From Mycobacterium gordonae (GTDB lineage: Bacteria; Actinomycetota; Actinomycetes; Mycobacteriales; Mycobacteriaceae), in NCBI RefSeq assembly GCF_017086405.1, contig NZ_CP070973.1:4744739-4808738 (forward strand): 64,000 nt of DNA. Reading direction: 5' to 3'. The notes beneath the pieces were generated by a model. The model saw only the letters and a list, made by a program, of their open reading frames with translations. It was not told the DNA's origin and did no database searches. The number at the start of each line of letters is the position of its first letter. Positions within the stretch are counted from its first letter, which is position 1. Positions 18,156 to 27,719 of the stretch are shown piece by piece. The translations under genes and the position numbers were made by a program.

Positions 18156-19811
18156 ATGAGCGATGCCTGCGTGCCCCGGTTCCCCGAAGCACTGTCGACG
18201 CCGAGCCTCAACCGCGGGGTGGGCTTCACCCACGAACAACGGCGCCGACTGGGACTGACCGGTCGGCTCCCGTCGGCGGTACTCACCCTGGACCAGCAAG
18301 CCGACCGGGTGTGGCACCAACTGCAGACCATGGCAACAGATTTGGGCCGCAATCTGCTGCTGGAACAGCTGCACTACCGGCACGAACTGCTGTACTACAA
18401 AGTCCTCACCGATCACCTGCCCGAGCTCATGCCGGTGGTGTACACACCGACCGTCGGCGAGGCGATTCAGCGCTTCTCCGACGAGTACCGCGGGCAGCGC
18501 GGCCTGTTCCTGAGCATCGACGCTCCCGACGAGATCGCCGACGCGTTCGCGACGCTCGGGCAGGGCCCCGACGACATCGACCTGATCGTGTGCACTGACG
18601 CCGAAGCGATCCTGGGCATCGGTGACTGGGGAGTGGGCGGTATCCAGATCACCGTCGGCAAGCTGGCGCTCTACACCGCCGGCGGCGGCATCGACCCACG
18701 GCGCTGCCTGGCGGTATCCCTGGATGTCGGCACCGACAACGAGCAGTTGCTGCAGGATCTGTTCTACCTGGGCAACCGGCACGCCCGTCGGCGCGGAGAC
18801 CAATACGACGACTTCATCAGGCGCTACATCGAGACGGCTCACCGGTTCTTCCCGCACGCGATCCTGCATTTCGAGGATTTCGGCCCCGCCAACGCACGCA
18901 AGGTCCTGCAGACCTACGGCAACGACCACCTGGTTTTCAACGACGACATGCAGGGCACCGGGGCGGTGGTGCTGGCCGCGGTCTACGGCGGCTGCACAGC
19001 CACCGGCCTGCCATTGCGGGATCAGCGCATCGTGGTCTTCGGTGCCGGCACGGCAGGGCTCGGCGTCGCCGACCAGATCCGCGACGCCATGATCGCCGAC
19101 GGCGCCACCCCTGACCACGCCACAGCACAGATCTGGCCCATCGACCGGCAGGGTCTGTTGTTCGACGACATGGAGGATCTGCGTGACTTCCAGGTCCCCT
19201 ACGCCAAGAACCGCGAGCACCTCGGGGTGGCCGCCGGGGAGTATGTCGGACTGGTCGATGCGATCAAGCACGCCGCGCCGACCGTGCTGCTGGGCTGCTC
19301 AGCCGTGCACGGGGCATTCACCCGGGAGGCTGTCGAAGAGATGACGGCCAGGTGTGAACGACCGATGATCTTTCCACTGTCCAACCCGACCTCGCGGATG
19401 GAGGCCATGCCGGCCGACCTGGTGCAGTGGTCCCAGGGCCGGGCGCTGGTGACCACCGGTAGCCCGATGGCGCCGGTCGCATACGACGGCACCACCTACA
19501 CCATCGGACAGGCGAACAACGTGCTGGTGTTCCCCGGTGTCGGGCTGGGCATCATCGTCGCCGGAGCCCGGCGGCTCACCCAGTCGATGCTGCACGCGTC
19601 GGCCAAAGCCGTCGCTCAGCAAGCCAATCCCGTTGCACCCGGAGATTCGTTGCTACCGGACGTGCAACATCTGCGCGACATCTCGGCGAACGTCGCCGAG
19701 GCCGTGTATCACGCCGCGGTCGACGACGGCGTCGCCACCAAGACGTACCAGACTTCTGCAGACGTCAGGCAGGCGGTGCTGGACCGGATGTGGTCGCCGG
19801 TGTACGACTGA
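18156..19811 (+). CDS. mez: NAD(P)-dependent malic enzyme
   Basis: A 551-residue malate oxidoreductase (decarboxylating), converting malate to pyruvate and CO2. N-terminal malic domain: GLTGRLP, YTPTVGEAIQRF (about 95-106) and the Asp/Glu metal site near FEDFGPANARKVL. The NAD(P)-binding domain has VVFGAGTAGLGVADQI (about 292-307), and NPTSRMEA follows. It equals Rv2332 (mez) in sequence type and position. It links the TCA cycle to pyruvate and NAD(P)H, which could serve the adjacent nitrate reductase; that link is inference. Confidence 0.95.
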   Translation: MSDACVPRFPEALSTPSLNRGVGFTHEQRRRLGLTGRLPSAVLTLDQQADRVWHQLQTMATDLGRNLLLEQLHYRHELLYYKVLTDHLPELMPVVYTPTVGEAIQRFSDEYRGQRGLFLSIDAPDEIADAFATLGQGPDDIDLIVCTDAEAILGIGDWGVGGIQITVGKLALYTAGGGIDPRRCLAVSLDVGTDNEQLLQDLFYLGNRHARRRGDQYDDFIRRYIETAHRFFPHAILHFEDFGPANARKVLQTYGNDHLVFNDDMQGTGAVVLAAVYGGCTATGLPLRDQRIVVFGAGTAGLGVADQIRDAMIADGATPDHATAQIWPIDRQGLLFDDMEDLRDFQVPYAKNREHLGVAAGEYVGLVDAIKHAAPTVLLGCSAVHGAFTREAVEEMTARCERPMIFPLSNPTSRMEAMPADLVQWSQGRALVTTGSPMAPVAYDGTTYTIGQANNVLVFPGVGLGIIVAGARRLTQSMLHASAKAVAQQANPVAPGDSLLPDVQHLRDISANVAEAVYHAAVDDGVATKTYQTSADVRQAVLDRMWSPVYD

Positions 19812-19814
19812 CCG

Positions 19815-20330
19815 TCAGCGGGTCGGGGTTGCCGGCTGCCCGTAGAGGGCCACCACGACGGTGCGGTCCAGGCTGTTGGCCGACCAGACCCCCATTGCAG
19901 TGTTGGCGCAATCCCGCATGATGGCCAGATAGTCGGGATTGTCGTACCACTGGTTGAACAGCTCGAAGCTGCTGATCGACAGGGCCGGGTTGATGGCCAC
20001 GGTTTCGGTGACCCGGCCGCGGAAGCCTGCGGCATTGGCGCGATCCTGCGGTGTCGAGCCGTCAGATCCGATGTCGTCGTTGATGTTTCGGTTGTTCATC
20101 AGGTCGTCGGCGTGCCACTGGGCGGCCAGGTAGAGCGAGTTGTTCATGACGACGTCGTTGGTGCAGCCGGCTTGGTGCTGAATCGTGTACACGCCGGAGA
20201 CGACGGCGTCGTTGAGCCGCTTGTTGTCAGCGTGTGCCGTCGGTATCGCCAATGCGGCTGCCGCCGTTGTCATTACAGCGGCAGGCAGCACCCACTTCGC
20301 TATACCGGGTCGAAATGCGAAACCAGCCAT
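19815..20330 (-). CDS. CAP-domain-like exported protein at the end of the mce operon
   Basis: Starting at ATG 20330 gives 171 residues with a signal peptide (IAKWVLPAAVMTTAAAALAIPTAHA, cleavage near 34). The mature part shows CAP/SCP-like features: GSDGSTPQDRANAAGF, a Glu-bearing VTETVAINPALS, FNQWYDNPDYLAIM and CANTAMGVW, with two Cys likely paired. The gene overlaps the 3' end of the upstream Mce-associated gene by 31 bp, so it is the last gene of the operon. A much longer frame opens upstream but runs through that gene and is not believed. Role unknown; possibly a cell-wall accessory of the Mce complex. Confidence 0.8.
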   Translation of the reverse strand: MAGFAFRPGIAKWVLPAAVMTTAAAALAIPTAHADNKRLNDAVVSGVYTIQHQAGCTNDVVMNNSLYLAAQWHADDLMNNRNINDDIGSDGSTPQDRANAAGFRGRVTETVAINPALSISSFELFNQWYDNPDYLAIMRDCANTAMGVWSANSLDRTVVVALYGQPATPTR

Positions 20331-20962
20331 CGGCCGTCGACCTTCTCCAGTGTCACCCGGATTACCGGTTGGGTATCCGTGGGCGTACCGCCGTCGCCGA
20401 TGGTCACGGTCTGATCGACGAACAACAGCACGACTGCATGGGTGGCGGTCGCCGATACCGATGCCGCCGCATTCACCTTCGCCACCGCCCCGATGCGCTT
20501 CTCCTTCGCACCCGGAATGACGACCTGCCGGGTCAGCGCGGTATAGGCGTCCTTGAAATCGCCGGTCAACCGATCGCGGGCAGCGGTGAGTTGCTTCTCG
20601 GCGGTGTCGGGGGTGTAGGACAACAACGCGACCGCGTCCTCGGCGGCGACGCGCATCGATTCGGTGCCCGCTTGCGCGACTTCTGTCCCCGACACGGCTA
20701 TCCACTTGAAATAGCCCGCCGCGATCGCCAGCACCAACGCCAAGCCGGGGAGCACGCCGTACGCGACCACCCGTGACCATGCGATCGGCTTCCTCTTCGG
20801 AGCCGGTTTGTCGGGTTCGTCGTCGGACGCATCCGCTGCACCGGAGTCGTCGGAGTCCTCGATGTCAGCGGCCGCCTCCGAATTCCGGATGGCGTCGTCC
20901 TCGGTCGTCGGCTCAGGCGTCTCGGTGATGGCGTCATCGGTCTTCTCGCTCAGTGTCGTCAT
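20300..20962 (-). CDS. Mce-associated membrane protein
   Basis: A 220-residue protein: acidic disordered N-terminus (about 1-70, rich in Asp, Glu, Ala), one membrane helix (VVAYGVLPGLALVLAIAAGY, about 79-98), and an extracytoplasmic domain with VALLSYTPDTAEKQL, typical of Mas proteins, ending in LEKVDGRWLVSHFDPV. Its ATG overlaps the upstream Mas stop (ATGA at 20959-20962). Mas proteins stabilise Mce lipid-import complexes. Confidence 0.88.
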   Translation of the reverse strand: MTTLSEKTDDAITETPEPTTEDDAIRNSEAAADIEDSDDSGAADASDDEPDKPAPKRKPIAWSRVVAYGVLPGLALVLAIAAGYFKWIAVSGTEVAQAGTESMRVAAEDAVALLSYTPDTAEKQLTAARDRLTGDFKDAYTALTRQVVIPGAKEKRIGAVAKVNAAASVSATATHAVVLLFVDQTVTIGDGGTPTDTQPVIRVTLEKVDGRWLVSHFDPV

Positions 20963-21600
20963 GGCACGAACACCACGTTCGACATCTTGGCGTCGTCGCC
21001 GATCGCCTTGACCTCGATTTTCATCCGCCATTCCCGGGGCGCCTCTTCGCCACCCGCGGTGCGTGACTTCACCGCGACCGCGACCAGCACTTGAGCCGAG
21101 TCACCGTGCTGGGACTCAAGTCCGGCGTCGGTCACCGTGCCTTCCGAGACGGACTGCGCCACCTTGACGAGTTCCATGAACGGCTTGGACCGGTGCTCGA
21201 AATCGTCACGGAATGTCCCCGTGGCCAGATCGAGGATTCGCTGCACGTCCGTGTCGATCTCGGTGTAGCTGATCGTGGTGAGGTTCACCGCTCCCTGGCG
21301 CGCGGTCTGCACGAACAGATCGCGCTGCGCCTGGGCTTCACGCTCTTGGTAGGCGCGGTAGCCCAGCCAGCCAGTCAGTCCGGCCAGCGCGGCCACGACG
21401 ACCGCACCGACTACCAGCGCGCGTGCGGGCTGGGAAAGTCGACTGCCGATCCGGAACCGCCAGCGGGTTTCGTCGGCTGCGGTGTCCTCGTCGGCGGGCG
21501 ACTCGACGTTTGCGTCCCCGACGTCAGTGACGTCTGTTTCCACGTCCCCGACGTCAGTTTCCACGCCCTCGATGTCAGGCGTGTCAGGTTCTTCGGCCAT
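20959..21600 (-). CDS. Mce-associated membrane protein
   Basis: 213 residues with an acidic disordered N-terminal 45 residues, a membrane helix around 60-80 (ALVVGAVVVAALAGLTGWLGY) and a Mas-type extracytoplasmic domain (AVNLTTISYTEIDTDVQRILDLATGTFRDDFEHR). It begins 27 bp after mceF, so it belongs to the operon. It pairs with the next Mas gene, the usual two-gene arrangement after mceF. Confidence 0.88.
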   Translation of the reverse strand: MAEEPDTPDIEGVETDVGDVETDVTDVGDANVESPADEDTAADETRWRFRIGSRLSQPARALVVGAVVVAALAGLTGWLGYRAYQEREAQAQRDLFVQTARQGAVNLTTISYTEIDTDVQRILDLATGTFRDDFEHRSKPFMELVKVAQSVSEGTVTDAGLESQHGDSAQVLVAVAVKSRTAGGEEAPREWRMKIEVKAIGDDAKMSNVVFVP

Positions 21601-21627
21601 GTTGCTCCTTGTTCACGGGGACCAGGT

Positions 21628-23109
21628 CTACTGGAAAGGCACCAGCAGTGACTGCCAGTTCTTGGCTCGCGGGTGCGCCAGATCGGCCTCGGTGTAGCGG
21701 TGTCCGTCCGGCCCGATGTAATCGCCGGAGGACGGGTCGTAAGTGGCTACCGCCACCGGCGGAGGCGCCGGAGGCGGCGGCGCCGGCGCGGTGCCGCGCG
21801 GTGGTGGGAGCCGCGGATCCTGTCCCGGCGGGTACTGCGGCACGCCCTGCCCACTGGTGGTGGCGTTCGGGTCGCCCTTCCAGTTGTAACCGTCGTTGAG
21901 GGGCACGTACTCTTCGTCGCTTTCGCACATCTCGACGGTGGGCGCCCGCTTCCAGGGCTTGGTTTCGCACGGGATATTGCGCGCGCCACGGACATTGAGT
22001 TCGGAGTCCTGCGGGAGTCGGCAATACAGCTCCGCCGCAGGGCGATCCGGTGCGTCGACGCTGGCCGGCGAGCGTCGCTGAGTCGGCGGCAGGAAGCCGG
22101 TCGTGCATGGCGGCGGCAGGTTCATGTTGAGATTGAAATCCAGATAGAACCCGGTGTAGTCCTGTTTGGTGCCGGCGTTAGGCACCAGAGACCCTGCCAT
22201 CACGGCGATCCCTTGCGGCAGCAGCACAAGAATCTGTTCGATGTCGTGGCGGTAGACGTACGCGATGTCACCGAGGCTCACCAGGTTGGCGAACAACACC
22301 GGTACCGCCGGGCCAACGCGTTCGAGCAACGCACGGCCTTCTTCTACACCGGCACTGCCCTGCGTCAACAGGTCTCGGAGCGCGGCATCCTGCGCCTGGA
22401 ACTGCGCCGTGATCGCCGCGGTCCGCTGCGCCCAGGTCGCGATCGCGTCGGAGGTTTGCACCTGCGAATTCAGCACGGGCGGGGCCTGGTCGATCAGGGT
22501 GGCCAGCGGGTCGATGGTGCGCCCTCCCGCGATGGCCAACGCCGTTGAGCCGTCCACGATTCGGGACAGCTCCGGGCCCAGACCACCGACCGCCCGGTTG
22601 GCCTCGTCGGTCACCGTGCGCAGGTTGTCCCGCGGAATGGCCTGCAGCGCACGGTTGGTCATGTCCAGCAGGCGGCCGATGTCGACGGGCACGTCGACCT
22701 GGCCGGCGGGAATGACGTCGCCGGCGCGCAATAGCCGAGGATGTTCTCCCCTGCCCGGCTGAGGGGTCAACTCGATGAATTGCTCGCCGATCGCCGATCG
22801 GCTGTGCACGGAGGCCTGGACGTCGGCGGGCACGTTGACCCCGGACCGCATGGCGAGCACCGCGCGTACCCCGCTGGCGGTGACATTGACCGACTTGACC
22901 TGACCCACGTCGGTGCCGCGGTAGGTCACCACCGAGTTCTCGTACAGCCCGCCCGACTGCGGCAGGTCGACGGTGACGTTGTACTCACCGATGCCGAACA
23001 GGGTCTCGGGCAGCTTCATATAGTTGAAAGCCATTGCGCCACAGGAAACGATGGTCACCAGGGACAGTACGGCCAGTTGAATCCAGGTCTTGCGGTTCAG
23101 CCGCAGCAT
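21628..23109 (-). CDS. MCE family protein MceF
   Basis: 493 residues from ATG 23109, which overlaps the mceE stop by one base (TGATG). An N-terminal membrane anchor (TWIQLAVLSLVTIVSCGAMAF) is followed by the MCE/MlaD domain (YNVTVDLPQSGGLYENSVVTYRGTDVGQVKSV, about 40-130), a long helical region and a Pro-rich C-terminal tail (from about 430). MceF is the final subunit of the hexameric lipid-transport shaft. The Pro-rich tail and four to six Cys near 345-400 are typical of F subunits. Confidence 0.92.
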   Translation of the reverse strand: MLRLNRKTWIQLAVLSLVTIVSCGAMAFNYMKLPETLFGIGEYNVTVDLPQSGGLYENSVVTYRGTDVGQVKSVNVTASGVRAVLAMRSGVNVPADVQASVHSRSAIGEQFIELTPQPGRGEHPRLLRAGDVIPAGQVDVPVDIGRLLDMTNRALQAIPRDNLRTVTDEANRAVGGLGPELSRIVDGSTALAIAGGRTIDPLATLIDQAPPVLNSQVQTSDAIATWAQRTAAITAQFQAQDAALRDLLTQGSAGVEEGRALLERVGPAVPVLFANLVSLGDIAYVYRHDIEQILVLLPQGIAVMAGSLVPNAGTKQDYTGFYLDFNLNMNLPPPCTTGFLPPTQRRSPASVDAPDRPAAELYCRLPQDSELNVRGARNIPCETKPWKRAPTVEMCESDEEYVPLNDGYNWKGDPNATTSGQGVPQYPPGQDPRLPPPRGTAPAPPPPAPPPVAVATYDPSSGDYIGPDGHRYTEADLAHPRAKNWQSLLVPFQ

Positions 23110-24236
23110 CAGTATCCCCCGTCGTGGTAGGGGAAAGTCAGCGGGTTGCCCGCCGTGGCGGGACTGGGCTGCATGCCGATGGTGCGTCCCCACTGCATCT
23201 CGAGCTGGGTGAGGTTGCCTTCCCATCGGGAGCCGGTGAATATCCCGGTGTCGATGCGGCTCAACGTCAGATCGACGATCATCGTGAGGTTGGCGTAGTC
23301 ACCACGGAACCAGTTGGTGACCGTCGACGTCGGCCACGGGTAGGTGGCCAGGCCGTCCAGCCCCTTGGTCAGCGCGGGTCCCGCATCGGCGAGCCTGCGC
23401 AACACCGGCGCGATCTGGCGCAGGTTGTTGACCAGAGACTCCTTGCTCTGCCGCACGGTGTCGGCCGCGATGGCGCTGAACTTGCCGAGCTGATCGATCG
23501 CGTCCGCTATCTGGCCCCGCTCCTTGGCCAATACGGCCAGCGCTTTAGGCACGGTGGTCAGAGCGCGGTCCACGGCAGGGTCTTTGGCCGCGAACTGGCC
23601 CACCAGAGCGTTGAGGTTTTCCGAGGCGGCGATGATGTCGTCGGTCTGCTTGTTCGTGCCGGCGATGAACTCGTCGAGCTGGTGCAGCAGGCTGCGCATG
23701 TCATTTTCGCGGCCGGCGAATGCCTCGGCGATCGACTGCGTGATCTCCTGCAGTTGGGCTAGGCCACCGCCGTTCAGCAGCACCGAGGCCGAGGCCAACG
23801 TCTGTTCGGTGGTGGGATACATGCTGGCGTGCGACAACGGGATGACCGAGCCGTTCTTGAGCTGGCCCACCGGCGGCTCATCCTTGGGCGGTGCCAATTC
23901 GATGTGCATCGAGCCCAGCAAGCTGGTCTGACCGATCTTGGCCGTGGCGTTGGCCGGCAGGCGGATGTCGCCGTTGATGCGCATGGTGACCAGCGCATGC
24001 CAGTCCTGGACTTCGATTTTCGTGACGTTGCCGATGTTGACGTCGTCGACCCGGACGCGAGTGTTCTCCTGGATGTTCACCACGTCGGGGAGCTGCGCCT
24101 GGATCGTGTACGAGCCCGGTCCGCCGCCGGAAGTGCCCGGCAGCGTCAGCGAATTCAGGCCGTGCCAGTCGCTCCCACATCCCGGGAGCACCGCGACGCC
24201 CGCAACGCTTAGCACCGCAACGATGGCGCGCCTCAT
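23109..24236 (-). CDS. MCE family lipoprotein MceE
   Basis: 375 residues from ATG 24236, overlapping the mceD stop (ATGA). The signal peptide ends in a lipobox (VAVLPGC, about Cys18), the hallmark of E subunits. The MCE domain follows (YTIQAQLPDVVNIQENTRVRVDDVNIGNVTKI), then the helical region that builds the tunnel. A longer open frame upstream is a shadow of mceD. Confidence 0.92.
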   Translation of the reverse strand: MRRAIVAVLSVAGVAVLPGCGSDWHGLNSLTLPGTSGGGPGSYTIQAQLPDVVNIQENTRVRVDDVNIGNVTKIEVQDWHALVTMRINGDIRLPANATAKIGQTSLLGSMHIELAPPKDEPPVGQLKNGSVIPLSHASMYPTTEQTLASASVLLNGGGLAQLQEITQSIAEAFAGRENDMRSLLHQLDEFIAGTNKQTDDIIAASENLNALVGQFAAKDPAVDRALTTVPKALAVLAKERGQIADAIDQLGKFSAIAADTVRQSKESLVNNLRQIAPVLRRLADAGPALTKGLDGLATYPWPTSTVTNWFRGDYANLTMIVDLTLSRIDTGIFTGSRWEGNLTQLEMQWGRTIGMQPSPATAGNPLTFPYHDGGY

Positions 24237-25522
24237 GAACCGGCGCCTTGCGGAACCATGAGGCCCTGCAGACCCAGACTCGGGTCGACGACGGTGGGGG
24301 CCTGCGCAGGCGCGGGCTGTTCGGCCGGCAGCGGTTCGGGTGGCTGGTAGTCCGGACGCAGCCGGTCGTCGCTGTAGGTGATCTCGCCGGGGCGAGCCTG
24401 CGGCCCGACGAACGGGTTCAATCCGGCCGGAACGTAGTTGTAGATGCGATTCTTGATGATCGGCTCGACGTACTGCAGGCACAGCTTGGACACCCGGTCC
24501 AGGCCCTGGCGGGACGCGGCTTCGATTGAGCTGCAGATCCATTGGGGGATGTCGGCGAAGTTGTTCAGCGCGATGATGCCGGTCATGGCGCCCTGGGCCG
24601 GCTGATAGATGTTCGTGAAGTTCTGGAACACCGTCGGGACGACGTGCAGGATCTGTTTGATATCGGCCCGACTGTCGTTGAGGGCGGTCGTGATCGAACT
24701 GAACCGGTCGAAGGTGACGCCGATTGACTCTCGGTTCTCTGCGAGGAAACCGCGCAAGTCCGCCAGGGCGCCGTCGAGGCCCTGCACCGCGTTGGCGACC
24801 TCGTTGGGCGTGTTGGACAGCACCGTGGTGACACTCGCCAGGTTGCGGTTGAACGACGCCAGCAGGTCGCTGCTGGAGTACAGGGCCGACACCAGGAGTT
24901 GGAGATTGCGCACCGTACTGAAGATGTCGTCGGCGTGATCGCCGAGCGCGGAGATCGCCGCGGACAGTTTGATGAGGGTGTCGCGGGCGGTGTCGCCCTC
25001 GCCGCGCAGGTTGTCCGCGGTCGAGTTGACCAGCTCGCCAATCGAGTTCACCCCGCCTGGGCTGGTGGGTTGCAGAGCTTCGGTCAGCTTCTCCAGTTGT
25101 CGGCGGAAGTCGTCCCATTCGACGGGCACCGCGGTCCGGTTGAGCGGGATCGACGCTCCCGCGGCTAGTTTCGGGCCACCGGAGTAGGCGGGCACCAGTT
25201 GAATGGCGCGTGAAGTGACCAGCGACGGCGACAGGATCGCGGCACGCGCGTCAGCGGGTATCGAGTACTGCTTGTCGACGGAGAAGACCACCTTGGTACT
25301 GGTCGGTTGCGGCTCGATGCGGTCCACGGTGCCGACGCCGACACCGAGGATGCGGATCTCGTCTCCGGCGAACAGGCCATTGGCGTTGACGAAATACGCG
25401 GAATAGGTGTTGGTTTCCACCTCTTTCCACAAATTCCGGCCAACCAGAAACGAAGCGACGACGAGTGTGACAGCGAGGCTGACCGCGGTCACCCTGCGGA
25501 TAATGCTGCGGTTGACGTTCAC
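24233..25522 (-). CDS. MCE family protein MceD
   Basis: 429 residues. Membrane anchor at about 10-28 (AVSLAVTLVVASFLVG), MCE domain (TYSAYFVNANGLFAGDEIRILGVGVGTVDRI, about 39-115), helical region, and a Pro/Ala-rich tail after about 385. The ATG overlaps the mceC stop (25519-25522). Fourth of six MCE subunits in this operon. Confidence 0.92.
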   Translation of the reverse strand: MNVNRSIIRRVTAVSLAVTLVVASFLVGRNLWKEVETNTYSAYFVNANGLFAGDEIRILGVGVGTVDRIEPQPTSTKVVFSVDKQYSIPADARAAILSPSLVTSRAIQLVPAYSGGPKLAAGASIPLNRTAVPVEWDDFRRQLEKLTEALQPTSPGGVNSIGELVNSTADNLRGEGDTARDTLIKLSAAISALGDHADDIFSTVRNLQLLVSALYSSSDLLASFNRNLASVTTVLSNTPNEVANAVQGLDGALADLRGFLAENRESIGVTFDRFSSITTALNDSRADIKQILHVVPTVFQNFTNIYQPAQGAMTGIIALNNFADIPQWICSSIEAASRQGLDRVSKLCLQYVEPIIKNRIYNYVPAGLNPFVGPQARPGEITYSDDRLRPDYQPPEPLPAEQPAPAQAPTVVDPSLGLQGLMVPQGAGS

Positions 25523-26682
25523 TGGCCCCCCGTCCCGGTGGGCTCAGGTGGTGGACCCGGCGCAGGTCCGGGTGACGGTGGTTGCGACCACAGGGGCACC
25601 GGCGCGGCCTCCGGTGGGACGGGCGGGGTTCCGGTCGGCGGGTCCACCGACTCCGACGGCAGGCCCTGGTTGGGGTCCAGATACCGGTCATACATGCGTG
25701 AGTCGAGGATGGGTCCGCTGAGCTGGCCGGGAATCAGATTGGCGACGTATGCCTTGAAGAACGGCCCCGAGCCCAGCACTTCGCCGAACGACATGGCGTA
25801 CCTTTTGAATTTCGGTAGGGTCCGCTGCAGGTCTTCCTTGCGGTTGTCGAGGATCTCCAGCACGCCGTTGAGCTTGTCGAGCGCCGGCTTGAGCTGGGTG
25901 CGGTTGTCGTCGACCAGACCGGAAATCTGATGCGACACCGCGGTGAGGTTGTTCATCAGCGCGTCGATCGAATCGCGCTCCTGCAGTAGGGCAACAAGTA
26001 GCGCGTTGGAATTCGACACCAGAGTGGCGATCTGTTGGCTGCGGCGCCCGAGCACTCCTGAGACGCTGTTGGCGTTGCTCAACAGGCTGCGCAGCTGCGC
26101 GTCGCGATTGTTGAGGGTGTCCGAGAACCGGGCCACGCCCTCGAGCGCGGGCCGCAGGTTCGCCGGTGTCTCTTTGAACGTGTCGGCCAATGTCGTCAGC
26201 GCCGAGGACATTTGGGTGGTGTCGAGCCCGCTGATCTGGGTCGTCAAATCTCCCAGCGCGTCAGGCAGGTCATACGGCGAGGTGGTCCGCTGCAGCGGAA
26301 TGGTTTCCCGGAGCCGTCCTTCGCCGCGCGGCGTCAGCTCCAGCATCTTCGATCCCAGGATCGTCTCGGTCTTGATCGCCGCCTCGGTGCGGTCACCCAG
26401 CTCGACGCTCTTGCGCACGGTGAAGCCGACCCGCACCTTCGTGCCCTCCAGCCGGACCTCGGAGACTCTGCCGACGCCCACGCCGGAGATCCGCACCTGG
26501 TTACCGGGTTTGATTCCACCGGCCTCGGAGAAGAAGGCGGCGTAGTTGTTGTAGCCGTTGACGAACGGCAACTTGTCGTACTGGAAGGCCACAATCACCG
26601 CGCACGTCATGAGCACGGTCCCCATCACTCCCAACAGGACCGAGCTGCGGCCCTTACCCGGTGTGCGTTTGAAGCGGCTCAT
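25519..26682 (-). CDS. MCE family protein MceC
   Basis: 387 residues from ATG 26682, chosen because it overlaps the mceB stop exactly (ATGA), as at the other junctions; a GTG four codons upstream is possible. Membrane anchor about 15-35, MCE domain (YAAFFSEAGGIKPGNQVRISGVGVGRVSEV), helical region, and a Pro-rich tail (SPGPAPGPPPEP) typical of C subunits. Confidence 0.92.
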   Translation of the reverse strand: MSRFKRTPGKGRSSVLLGVMGTVLMTCAVIVAFQYDKLPFVNGYNNYAAFFSEAGGIKPGNQVRISGVGVGRVSEVRLEGTKVRVGFTVRKSVELGDRTEAAIKTETILGSKMLELTPRGEGRLRETIPLQRTTSPYDLPDALGDLTTQISGLDTTQMSSALTTLADTFKETPANLRPALEGVARFSDTLNNRDAQLRSLLSNANSVSGVLGRRSQQIATLVSNSNALLVALLQERDSIDALMNNLTAVSHQISGLVDDNRTQLKPALDKLNGVLEILDNRKEDLQRTLPKFKRYAMSFGEVLGSGPFFKAYVANLIPGQLSGPILDSRMYDRYLDPNQGLPSESVDPPTGTPPVPPEAAPVPLWSQPPSPGPAPGPPPEPTGTGGQ

Positions 26683-27719
26683 TTCGGCGTGCACCGCCCG
26701 GAGGGCTGGTTCAGCAGCTTGACGTAGATCGGGTTGCCCCCCTTGCCGTTGAGCTTGAGCAGCACTTCGCAGAAGTAGAAGCCGAAATAGTCGCCGTTGA
26801 GGCCCTGCCGCGACAGCACCTGATACACGTCGGGAAGGCTGTGCAGCAGGCTGTCCACGTAGGGGCCGTCGGCGAGGATCTGGCCGGATGTGCGGTCGGT
26901 TTCGTGCACCACGTCCTTGATCGGCTGGCGTGCCTGCACGAGCAGGTCGGCGATCGAACCGGCCGCGGCGTTGACGTACGCCAGTCCGGTGGAGATGTCG
27001 GTCTTGCGTTGCGCCAGGCCGTCGACGAACTCCGACAGCTTGTCCAACGCGTCGCCGAACTCACGGTCCCGGGTGGCGAAGGTGTGCAGCACGGTGTTCA
27101 AGTTGGTGATCAGCTCGCTGATCAGTTGGCTGCGACCAGCCAGGGTTGAGGTCAGCGTCGCGGTCTGGGCCAGCACCGAGGACAGGGTGCCACCTTGCCC
27201 CTGAAAGATTCGCAGCAACTGACCGGACAGCGCGTTGACCTGATCGGGATCCAGTGCGCGGAACAGGGGACGGAACCCACCGATCAAGACGTCGACGTCC
27301 AGCGCCGGCGCCGTTCTCGACAGCGGGATCGTCGCGCCCGGCGCCAGCCGGTGCGGTGAACCGGCGCCCTGCTCCAAGGCGAGATACCGGTCACCGATCA
27401 GGTTTTCGTAGCGGACGACGGCCCGGGTGCCCTCGGTGAGTCGCACGCCCTTGTCGATCGCGAAGTCGATGCTGACTGTGCCGTCCCGGTGCAGGTCGAT
27501 GTCGCCGACCTTGCCGACCTCCGCGCCGGCGATGCGGACGAAGTTGCCGGATTTCAATCCGGAGATGTTGGTGAACACCGCGTGGTATCCGGTGCGATCC
27601 TCGAATCGGAGTTGTCCGAACACGGCGATCAACGTGAACGTGAAGACCAGGCACACGATGGTGAACAGCGCGACCCGGGCCCAAATCTTGAAGGTGCTCG
27701 GCCTTCCTTCTGGACTCAT
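26679..27719 (-). CDS. MCE family protein MceB
   Basis: 346 residues from ATG 27719, overlapping the mceA stop (ATGA). Membrane anchor at about 14-36 (VALFTIVCLVFTFTLIAVFG), MCE domain (YHAVFTNISGLKSGNFVRIAGAEVGKVGDI) and helical region without the long Pro-rich tail, as usual for B subunits. A 26-residue upstream extension in the same frame lies inside mceA and is not used. Confidence 0.92.
   Translation of the reverse strand: MSPEGRPSTFKIWARVALFTIVCLVFTFTLIAVFGQLRFEDRTGYHAVFTNISGLKSGNFVRIAGAEVGKVGDIDLHRDGTVSIDFAIDKGVRLTEGTRAVVRYENLIGDRYLALEQGAGSPHRLAPGATIPLSRTAPALDVDVLIGGFRPLFRALDPDQVNALSGQLLRIFQGQGGTLSSVLAQTATLTSTLAGRSQLISELITNLNTVLHTFATRDREFGDALDKLSEFVDGLAQRKTDISTGLAYVNAAAGSIADLLVQARQPIKDVVHETDRTSGQILADGPYVDSLLHSLPDVYQVLSRQGLNGDYFGFYFCEVLLKLNGKGGNPIYVKLLNQPSGRCTPK

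Noticed and set aside
23109..25118. 669-codon minus-strand frame extending mceE upstream
   Set aside because: The extra part overlaps mceD out of frame; the lipobox signal and ATGA junction fix the start at 24236.
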